Source: Oscillospiraceae bacterium | GTDB taxonomy: Bacteria; Bacillota_A; Clostridia; Oscillospirales; Oscillospiraceae | DNA length: 11,874 nucleotides | Assembly (NCBI GenBank): GCA_017627975.1 | Contig: JAGAFT010000197.1 | Location: 1 to 11,874, forward strand | Reading direction: 5' to 3' | In this document: one piece after another, positions 8,001-11,874 of the stretch | How positions within the stretch are numbered: position 1 is the first letter of the stretch | Layout: each line of letters starts with the position of its first letter | Notes under the pieces: model-generated | Told to the model about the DNA's origin: nothing | What the model saw: only the letters and a program-made list of their open reading frames with translations | The model's database searches: none | Position numbers and translations under genes: made by a program

Positions 8001-11000
8001 CCGTTTTCTTATCCGTATATACGGTCCAGTCGGGCGTCCTGGCCATCGCCGTGTAGGTTCTGATTCCTGTCGTTTCGCATGTAGGCTGCGTGGTGACCTC
8101 TTTGGCGATACCCGTGGACGGTGAATAGACTCTGCCGCATGTGGAGCAGACGAAAGTCGCCTGGGCTTTGGTCAGGTCGGTCCACTCCCAGCTTTTGATT
8201 TTGTAGTCGTGGGTATGCTCTCTCCACCGGGCAGTAGCCGTCGCGTCCGCACTGAGCTTGAATGTCCCGCCCGGCTCGTAAGTTTGCCCGTTGATTTCCC
8301 AACCGCTGAGCGTCCACCCGCGGGAGGAATTGTCCTGATGGGTGAAGCCGTTTGCGGGGAAGGTATACTCCAGATCCTTGACAAGGCCCTTCATGGGCTG
8401 CATCGTGCCAAGACCGCCGTCGCCAGCGGCAAACGTGAGGGTAAGGCCCGGCACCAACTCTACATTTTGGGCGTTTCGTCCGTTCTTATCTGTAATCGCG
8501 ACGCTGCCCTGCTTGCCGTATGCGGGGGTTGAGATGGCGAGGTCCGTGTCGATGTTAATGATGGGAATTTTTGTCCCGTAGTAGATACCGACGCCGTCTT
8601 TGTTTCTTGCAGCTGCATACAAGTGATTGATTTTTTCGACGACCAGGCCGTCCGGCGCAAAAACACCGTACTTGTTTGCGAGAATGAAGGTATCACAGTT
8701 CTCTTTAAAGGTCAGTGTTCCGCCCTTTATATAGATGCCGTAGTCCGCCCCGAGCGCGTTTATACTGCCGTTCGCCTTAATATTCAGGTCCCCCTCCGCG
8801 TAAATGGCCGCGCCGTTTTTCAGCGAGCTGGGAGTACCATCATATCCAGAGAGCGTCAATGTTTTTGTTATCGGATCGTAGTTATATTGATCCTTGTTGC
8901 TGTAGGTGATCTGCGTGCCAAGGTACCAGACGGGGTATTTCACGTCCTTTCCGGTTTTATTGTACAGGCAGAGCTCGCAGATGCCGTTTTCGTCAAATGT
9001 ATGTGGCTGCGCTGCTTCCTCGTACTTGCAGTACTTACAGACGCGCCGATGATATTGCCTGTCCACCACCTCATAGATCAAGTCCTCATGGGCGCAGGGG
9101 AAGATATTGATGTACCTGTAGGTAGTGAGGATCTTATTGCGCTGAGCATCATTCGTGCGCAAAAGATCAAGTAACTTATTTATATCATTTCCATACTGTA
9201 TTCTGACGTCGGAATTACTGATGGTGGCCTTGCCATCCGAGTCACCTTTCATCCCCATGCCGATCGCCTCTGTGTCGGACGAGCCCCCGGAAATATACAG
9301 CTGGCCGCCAGTGATATTGACCGTGCCGCCGTTTCCGCCGTCACCTCCGCCGATCCCCGCGCCGCCGAAATTCGTCCTCATCACCATGCTGGCAATCCAG
9401 TTTGCCAGCAGTTCCATGCCGATGGCAGTAGAGCCGTATTTATTACCCTGCTTATTGCCCAAGGAGAGCCATATTATTGAATGGTCCTCCTTAAAATCCT
9501 TGCCTGCTGCGATCACTGTTCCGCCGGAAACACTTACTGTGCCACCGTTGCCGCTGTTGCCGCCGCCGATCCCCGCGCCTTTCCCGTTGGAAATCGCCGT
9601 GACGAACCCGCCACGGATATCGACCGTTCCTCCGCTGCGGTACTGGCCGCCGCCGATCCCTGCACCATGCAAGCTGACTGCGACAACATGACCACCAGCC
9701 ACTGTGACGTGGCCGCCATGTCCATTTTCTCCGCCGCCGATGCCCGCGCCGAGGTATCCCTCTGCATACACAGTGCCGCCATAGATCTCAACATCACCGC
9801 CCTGCGCCATCTCTGATCCGCCGCCGATGCCCGCTGACCTGGTCTTAGCTCCGTTCTTCGCTCCGCCCTCCGATGAAACATATGCTTGTAAGACTCCGCC
9901 GTTTACTTTGACCGTGCCGGTGATGTTGCCTCTGGTGCCACCGCCAATTCCTGCCCCGTCGAGGCCGCCTGTCGCCGTCACTTCCCCACCATACATGGTA
10001 AAGCCGCGCAGATTTCCAATACCTGTGCCAGAAGTGCCTTTGTGGCCACCGCCGCCGATGCCCGCGCCGCCGCAATAAGCTTTTGCTTCGATCTTCCCGC
10101 CGTAAATGGTGATAACGCCGCAATCCTCATCCAGATTTCCGCCGATACCCGCCTTGTTCTCCTCGGAGCTTTCGAATGCAACACTGGATTTCAGATAGCC
10201 CGTACCCACATCCTGACCGTAGATCGTCAAGCGGGTGTTGGCAACGGCATTTACAGCGGTGCGGATACCATAGTTGCAGGTGAGCGTGCAGCCGTCGCAC
10301 AGGATCAGATGCACATCGCCCAGCACAGTGAGGCGGTGTCCCGTAAAGGACACGTCCTGGTCGACCACATACCAGCCGTCTTTGAGGGTCACACCCATTA
10401 CGTCCCGCAAGGCGGAAACACGCGTATACTTTGTGCAGTACTCCGTGTTACCCAGTTTGAGATAGGGGATCCTGGCGACGCCGGGCACCGTGACGGTGAT
10501 TTTATAATCATATCCGCCGTCAAAATCGATGGTCAGCGTAATGGTACTATCAAAGGAGGCGACAGGCTCAACGAACCAGTCTTCGCCCTGTTTTATCACC
10601 TCCAGAATTTCCGGGGCGCTGGAGGTCACTGCGCTGATACCGCTATCCGCCTCAGAAGGGAGCACCTTTTCAAGAATTGTTCTCACGGAAGTCTGCCAGC
10701 CGCCTGTGACGGTATACCGAAGGTTGGCAAAGCTAAACTCCACCACGAAGGTGGAAAAGCCCGTGGTCTCGGCATAGACTGTGCCATTCTCCACCCGGGC
10801 GGGTAGCTCCTCCGCCTCCCCATCCGCGGGAATATGCGTCACCTTCACCTGGAGCGTGGGATCTTCCGCTTCCGGCAGGCTGAAGGCCAGGGTCACGCTC
10901 TGACCCTCGGGCGGCTGGAGCGCTTCGCCCTCTTCGGAGACCACTCTGATCTCATAACGATAGGAAGCCACGGTTTCATTTATGGCGCTGTATTCCTCCT

Positions 11001-11874
11001 CCGCGCCGCGGGGATTCACCAAGAGGACATTGCCGTCGCTTTCGATGATCTCCTCATCGTAAACAATCTCCTCTCCAGCAGCTTCTACGCTGTCAAAAGC
11101 AACCGGGGCTGCATTCAACGCGGTTTTCAGCAGCCTCCTCTCCGGCAAGGGATCGGGATCGCTGACAACCAGCACCGCGCCTGCAGGGAATACACCCGCC
11201 GGGGCAGACACGGTTACACTGCCTGCGCTGCTTGCCTGGGTCTGCTCAAAGGGGGCCAGTTCTTCCAGCGTTATTTCCAGGGTAAGGGCTTCGCCGTCCT
11301 CCGGCAAGGAAACGGTGAAAGGTACGGAGAGGGAGGGGGTATACCCGTCTGCCCAGGCAGACCATGTATAGTCCCCCGGCAGCAGAAGATAGCTTCCGTC
11401 TTCCTGTTTAGGAATTTCGGGAGGTTCCGGGGTTTCCTCGGTCGGCGCAGGGTGGACAGTCAGAAACGCGTCTTCCGGCGTCAGGAGCAGATTGACAGTA
11501 ACCGGCATGAGCTCCTGCTTCGGCAAAACTTCTGTTTTTTCCGCTTCACACCGCAGGCAGACATAGGAAACCGAACCCTCGGCCTCTGCTGTGGCGGGGA
11601 TGCGCTGGACCTCCTGCCATTGGTGAGAGCCGAGCTGGTCGGTATATTCTGTGTAACTTTCTCCGCAGTCGCAGGTATAGACCGTGTATCCCTGCTCTTC
11701 GCAGGCAGGTTCTATTGTCTCGGTAACAACATAATTGTGAACATGCTCCGGGATGAGCGTCGGGGTAACCGGCTTCGGCAAAACTTCTGTTTTTTCCGCT
11801 TCACACCGCAGGCAGACATAGGAAACCGAACCCTCGGCCTCTGCTGTGGCGGGGATGCGCTGGACCTCCTGCCA
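2044..11874 (-). CDS. Giant cell-wall-anchored surface protein with Cys/His repeat modules (5' end outside window)
   Basis: The frame is open for 3276 codons to the right edge; no start or signal peptide is visible, so the protein is longer. Residues below count from the edge. Order: Cys repeat pieces (1-120); a PEGA-like domain (about 123-205); beta domains (about 215-470); GAGIGGG beta-helix (about 472-890); a four-Cys knuckle (946-969); a second solenoid-like part (about 980-1130); an InlB/Flg_new-like domain (about 1142-1219); eleven 140-residue Cys/His units (1301-2845); degenerate units (to about 3040); an X2-like domain (about 3097-3197); a Ser/Gly linker; SAKTG (3234-3238); a membrane segment and a basic tail. 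This is the plan of a sortase-anchored adhesin or scaffold standing out from the wall. The absence of any stop over 9.8 kb of repetitive DNA shows the frame is maintained. Ligand and function are unknown. No enzyme domain is recognised. Stop is TAA at 2044-2046. Confidence 0.9.
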   Translation of the reverse strand, partial: WQEVQRIPATAEAEGSVSYVCLRCEAEKTEVLPKPVTPTLIPEHVHNYVVTETIEPACEEQGYTVYTCDCGESYTEYTDQLGSHQWQEVQRIPATAEAEGSVSYVCLRCEAEKTEVLPKQELMPVTVNLLLTPEDAFLTVHPAPTEETPEPPEIPKQEDGSYLLLPGDYTWSAWADGYTPSLSVPFTVSLPEDGEALTLEITLEELAPFEQTQASSAGSVTVSAPAGVFPAGAVLVVSDPDPLPERRLLKTALNAAPVAFDSVEAAGEEIVYDEEIIESDGNVLLVNPRGAEEEYSAINETVASYRYEIRVVSEEGEALQPPEGQSVTLAFSLPEAEDPTLQVKVTHIPADGEAEELPARVENGTVYAETTGFSTFVVEFSFANLRYTVTGGWQTSVRTILEKVLPSEADSGISAVTSSAPEILEVIKQGEDWFVEPVASFDSTITLTIDFDGGYDYKITVTVPGVARIPYLKLGNTEYCTKYTRVSALRDVMGVTLKDGWYVVDQDVSFTGHRLTVLGDVHLILCDGCTLTCNYGIRTAVNAVANTRLTIYGQDVGTGYLKSSVAFESSEENKAGIGGNLDEDCGVITIYGGKIEAKAYCGGAGIGGGGHKGTSGTGIGNLRGFTMYGGEVTATGGLDGAGIGGGTRGNITGTVKVNGGVLQAYVSSEGGAKNGAKTRSAGIGGGSEMAQGGDVEIYGGTVYAEGYLGAGIGGGENGHGGHVTVAGGHVVAVSLHGAGIGGGQYRSGGTVDIRGGFVTAISNGKGAGIGGGNSGNGGTVSVSGGTVIAAGKDFKEDHSIIWLSLGNKQGNKYGSTAIGMELLANWIASMVMRTNFGGAGIGGGDGGNGGTVNITGGQLYISGGSSDTEAIGMGMKGDSDGKATISNSDVRIQYGNDINKLLDLLRTNDAQRNKILTTYRYINIFPCAHEDLIYEVVDRQYHRRVCKYCKYEEAAQPHTFDENGICELCLYNKTGKDVKYPVWYLGTQITYSNKDQYNYDPITKTLTLSGYDGTPSSLKNGAAIYAEGDLNIKANGSINALGADYGIYIKGGTLTFKENCDTFILANKYGVFAPDGLVVEKINHLYAAARNKDGVGIYYGTKIPIINIDTDLAISTPAYGKQGSVAITDKNGRNAQNVELVPGLTLTFAAGDGGLGTMQPMKGLVKDLEYTFPANGFTHQDNSSRGWTLSGWEINGQTYEPGGTFKLSADATATARWREHTHDYKIKSWEWTDLTKAQATFVCSTCGRVYSPSTGIAKEVTTQPTCETTGIRTYTAMARTPDWTVYTDKKTVVIPALGHEWGSGEVTKEATTEAPGERTYTCKRDASHKFIEEIPQLPKPLEHSLVKVKREEPTCVHPGNIEHWKCETCGALFSDEAGKNTLFNTEVTLPATRKHTPESTKIVTQAATCTEPERYRYEVKCKVCGTPLELRTGSTVSLGHDWGEWTVTKAATETETGMETRTCKRDPSHTETRTIPMLEHRHIMTKVEAVAPTCTEKGNVAYYSCSGCGKTFSDAAGKKELQESDRILLALGHTADTDWFYAGVAKEPSCTASGTGKYELICARCGETLSTREVQIPAYGHAWGEWETVKAATETAEGSEKRVCQNDGTHIETRTIPVLEHKHTLESVAEKAASCTESGSRAYYRCTGCGRFFADANAAQELDKADLIILPTGHTLGDNWVAVGSTAATCTEPGSRQLELYCKTCNALLSFRTESVPAKGHAWGEWVTTRAANEEAAGEEARTCAHDVSHTETRAIPKLAHAHRLEEVAAKASTCTEDGNIQYWHCSSCGKYFADAEGKRQLGAESIVVPATGHSSTRKTRDKMLLDPTCEESGLKLVEILCDTCGKVLESYLEETPALGHIWGEWQVTKPATETETGTEIRTCECDSSHTETRTIPMLEHKHTLTIVEAKAATCTEPGNITYWTCSSCGKLFSDAAGRTEITRDETVAEALGHSAGIWQLKEEQSASCTTTGHRSYELHCSRCGKLLDSRDDSIPALGHDWGKWVVTKEATETEKGFETRSCRRDPSHTESRSIPEKAHEHVLMKTDAAAATCTEAGNIAYWSCSGCGKLFSDAEAKSEIDREKTVIAPLGHTAEAEWRVTETKDPTCTAMGYKSLQLHCSRCDAVLSNRRETILAYGHDWGDWTVTKEATETEEGLETRTCRHDSSHTQTRAIPMKAHVHKLEHMAAAEPSCTVTGNIEYWKCSGCGKLFADAAGTAELSQEGTLIPAKGHAAEDSWLETTERSSGCEAEGIRRYELFCRNCGKLLSTRQEAIPPLEHDWGDWTVTKEATETEEGLETRICRRDSSHIETRTVPPTGHLHTLNYVAAKAATCEDFGNEAYWMCAGCGRILSAADRETELDAEDVLIAPLGHTPGTWRLNGKDREATCTEPGSTGYDLPCARCGEIIAVRDEATTALGHAWGDWTVTKEATETEEGLETRTCRRDSGHTETRAIPKLAHVHVLERTARVEPKCTVAGRIEYWTCTGCGALFTDAQGTTELEESDTVLPAKGHRTDGGENWTETVSKAATCTADGYRWFELRCLDCGELLSTRRQSDPAIGHLWGDWFTEEFATETKEGLDKRICQHDNTHTETRVVPPTGHQHSLEFVPAKAAACEDFGNEAYWMCTGCGKIFSDEEGTTETRDAIVLIRPLGHALEETWRTSGKGTEPTCTGAGEEEQERRCTRCGEIVETRTKQIPALGHAWSDWSVTREATAEEEGLETRFCAHDSTHIEIRVIPRLEHRHQMTKTEAAEPTCTVGGNIAYWTCSSCGKTFADAEGGAEIQESDIVLSPKGHSAKETWDDGDITVKPTCTKLGVKQLVLRCTRCNEPLASRAEIIPALGHDWGEPEYTWSDDFSVVIAERICSRDITHIEQEICDEIEIYELIPAACEEEGELLYFAEFENDAFDDWATEKTEPVGHDWGEWITTKEATNDEAGEWQRTCKNDPTHVETVTIPKLNHVHDLTKVEAKAPTCAGEGNKEYWVCDQGKEPCGGVFTDAEGKNELDIDKYGTLILPATGHSWKHVSTGWTDDLHSATFYFVCEKDEKHTREILGEMLEEPVITYPTPQKDGAITYVVTAFLDGQAYEAVAEEEILHASYSYTEGQNSTWLKGSGKNAVFRVVRGDGSYDLDNDALTFELFTGIEVDGQSVSSDNYTAEEGSVILSLKPAYLETLSLGWHTLKSSFIDGDATTRFLVAKPQPSPGSGSGSSQGSSSSQGSGSAGSSSGARAVTSAKTGDDSSISLWIACALVSGTLMICCVQALKHKEKRRKKTAR
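2047..2175 (-). other. C-terminal cell-wall sorting signal with non-canonical SAKTG motif
   Basis: The last 43 residues read SAKTGDDSS, then a hydrophobic stretch SLWIACALVSGTLMICCVQA (about 2091-2150) and a basic tail KHKEKRRKKTAR. This is the tripartite layout of a sortase substrate. The motif aligns with L-P-x-T-G as S-A-K-T-G, so both Leu and the usually essential Pro are replaced. Clostridia often use (S/N)PKTG-D variants, which this resembles except for Ala. A Ser/Gly-rich linker (2176-2275) precedes it, as is normal for wall-spanning regions. Confidence 0.75.
2284..2587 (-). other. X2-like / Ig-like stalk domain of the giant protein
   Basis: The stretch contains 'NSTWLKGSGKNAVF', 'GIEVDGQSVSSDNYTAEEGS', 'LKPAYLETLSLGWHTL' and ends in 'RFLVAKP'. 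The sequence of signals, VDG, then NYTxxxGS, then LKxxYLxTLxxGxHTL, is characteristic of X2-type beta-sandwich modules placed before the wall anchor in many Clostridia surface proteins. It likely acts as a spacer. Assignment is by pattern. Confidence 0.6.
2760..3339 (-). repeat. Degenerate Cys/His modules after the main array
   Basis: After the last full unit the pattern breaks. A short piece with CSRD and CEEEG but no CxxC pair (3108-3339) is followed by a better unit starting with GHDWGEW (Trp at 3106-3108), with CKNDPTH, HVH, CAGEGN and an altered pair CDQGKEPC in place of CxxC. It ends near GHSW and CEKDEKH. These look like ageing edge copies of the array. Confidence 0.75.
3340..7974 (-). 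repeat. Array of eleven tandem ~420-bp units encoding 140-residue Cys/His modules
   Basis: The landmark Trp of the 'GHxWGxW' motif lies at 7972, 7549, 7126, 6706, 6286, 5869, 5449, 5029, 4609, 4183, 3760 and 3337 (lowest base of the codon). The spacing is 423, 423, 420, 420, 417, 420, 420, 420, 426, 423 and 423 bp, always a multiple of three. Each unit contains seven Cys (eight in the unit starting at 6288) in the order: one Cys before DxSH, one in CTxxGN, a CxxCG pair, one in CTxxG, and a second CxxC pair. Conserved His occur in HxH, GH and SHxE. Units differ in sequence, so most duplications are old, but some blocks are nearly identical. CxxC pairs suggest metal binding or disulfides; neither is proven by sequence. 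Confidence 0.95.
8219..8449 (-). other. InlB B-repeat / Flg_new-like domain
   Basis: The segment begins LTLTFAAGDGGLGTMQP and continues with FTHQDNSSRGWTLSGWEING and YEPGGTFKLSADATATARW. Starting with 'F.AGDGG.GTM', a central 'GW...G.....G' and ending with 'D.T.TA.W' is typical for the small beta-grasp-like Listeria-Bacteroides repeat domain found in bacterial surface proteins. A single copy is present here, between the solenoid part and the Cys array. Confidence 0.7.
8480..8935 (-). other. Second solenoid-like beta domain
   Basis: It reads WYLGTQITYS, YDPITKTLTLSGY, AAIYAEGDLNIKANG and DYGIYIKGGTLTF with regular short strands and Gly/Asn turns. This is the usual look of a beta-solenoid ('YD..t.TLTL', 'aIyAeGDL.I', 'GIy.kGGtLtf') in Clostridia surface proteins. 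No catalytic residues are apparent. Confidence 0.55.
8968..9039 (-). other. Four-cysteine knuckle (CX2C-X16-CX2C)
   Basis: CKYC (9028-9039) and CELC (8968-8979) are separated by 16 residues, with a His (QPHTF) between them and YHRR just before. This spacing suits a zinc-ribbon or rubredoxin-like metal knuckle. It lies between the two solenoid parts, apart from the main Cys array, and could pin the fold or be an isolated diverged repeat. Confidence 0.55.
9210..10460 (-). other. GAGIGGG parallel beta-helix domain
   Basis: Eight copies of (G)AGIGG occur, with the Ile codon at 10144, 10057, 9946, 9826, 9739, 9655, 9568 and 9352 (lowest base). Four of the seven spacings are 84 or 87 bp (28-29 residues) and the others are longer by insertions. 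Between them come strand motifs such as GTVDIRGGFVTA and GTVSVSGGTVIA. The entry region has DGWYVVDQDVSF, LGDVHLILCDGCTL and RLTIYGQDVGTGYL, a recurring arrangement in Clostridia surface proteins. The most likely structure is a right-handed parallel beta-helix, of a type linked to carbohydrate binding in some relatives (such as the Cthe_2159-like group); the ligand here is unknown. Confidence 0.75.
10470..11240 (-). other. Small beta domains ahead of the beta-helix
   Basis: Two parts can be seen. The first (about 10733-11240) starts SAGSVTVSAPAGVFPAGAVL and ends ENGTVYAETTGFSTFVVEF, with SVTLAFSLPEAED in its middle, the look of a ZU5-like or Ig-like domain. The second (about 10470-10730) starts LRYTVTGGWQ and contains ILEKVLPSE, ISAVTSSAPEILEV and ends YKITVTVPG, a small domain often placed before such beta-helices. 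Functions are unknown; they probably act as spacers. Confidence 0.5.
11265..11507 (-). other. PEGA-like beta-sandwich domain
   Basis: The order PVTVNLLLTPEDAFLTV, DGSYLLLPGDYTWSAWADGY and ALTLEITLEEL matches the PEGA / carboxypeptidase-regulatory-like layout: 'v.l.v.P.da.v.v', 'dGsY.lp.G.Yty...a.GY', then 'v.ltLe'. Such domains are common extracellular spacers in Gram-positive surface proteins. A Pro/Glu-rich insert (EETPEPPEIPKQE) sits inside it. Confidence 0.6.
11518..11619 (-). repeat. Exact 102-bp direct repeat, inner copy
   Basis: This segment is base-for-base the same as 11773-11874, 255 bp away (85 codons, in frame). It encodes WQEVQRIPATAEAEGS through CLRC to EVLPK. Outside the copy the two sequences diverge but still share GTAACCGG on the left, with a 12-bp difference (QELM inserted in the inner copy). 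Confidence 0.97.
11773..11874 (-). repeat. Exact 102-bp direct repeat, outer copy ending at the window edge
   Basis: Identical to 11518-11619. The window stops at the last matching base, so the true length of the repeat and the number of 255-bp units beyond the edge are unknown. The pieces between the copies, with CEEQG, CDCGESY and SHQW, are of the same Cys/His family as the main array. Confidence 0.97.

Noticed and set aside
11265..11507. Enzyme (carboxypeptidase) call for the domain after the N-terminal repeats
   Set aside because: Only the beta-sandwich regulatory-type pattern is present; no catalytic metal or nucleophile motif is seen.
11779..11781. TTG as start of the giant gene
   Set aside because: The frame is open upstream to the window edge and encodes the same module as 11518-11619, so translation starts outside the window. 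No ribosome binding site or signal peptide is found here.

Overview
The window suggests a Gram-positive gut-type anaerobe of the class Clostridia. This is inferred from the style of the proteins: a giant wall-anchored protein with Cys/His repeats, an 'AGIGGG' beta-helix and a TG-D sorting tail, a large serine recombinase remnant, and strong AGGAG-type ribosome binding sites. No ribosomal marker is present, so genus and species cannot be given.

Left part (1-964): a fragment of a large serine recombinase lies on the minus strand and runs off the left edge. Just beyond its truncated end a compact type II toxin-antitoxin operon reads on the plus strand. It has a near-consensus promoter with an inverted repeat at the -10 box, then a RelB/DinJ-like antitoxin and a RelE/ParE-family toxin that overlap by one base. 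A perfect 17-bp hairpin closes it and probably also terminates the convergent gene to its right.

Middle part (982-1958): a gene on the minus strand encodes a 297-residue secreted protein with a clear signal peptide. Its promoter has an extended -10 box and no good -35. Three head-to-tail 11-bp repeats sit just upstream, which suggests an activator-dependent promoter.

Right part (2044-11874): 83% of the window is one uninterrupted minus-strand reading frame of 3276 codons, open through the right edge, so its start and any signal peptide are missing. From N to C terminus the protein shows 85-residue Cys repeats, a PEGA-like domain and other small beta domains, a GAGIGGG beta-helix, a four-Cys knuckle, a second beta-solenoid-like part and an InlB/Flg_new-like domain. 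Then come eleven tandem 140-residue Cys/His units, degenerate units, an X2-like stalk domain, a Ser/Gly linker, an unusual SAKTG sorting motif, a membrane segment and a basic tail. It is best read as a giant cell-wall adhesin or scaffold. The small secreted protein is encoded immediately downstream but from its own promoter, so a joint role is only a guess.

The most interesting signals are the hierarchy of the Cys repeats (three ~45-residue sub-modules per 140-residue unit, with alternating A/B units over the last five), the exact 102-bp repeat in which the window ends, the 11-bp repeat operator, and the missing proline in the sorting motif.
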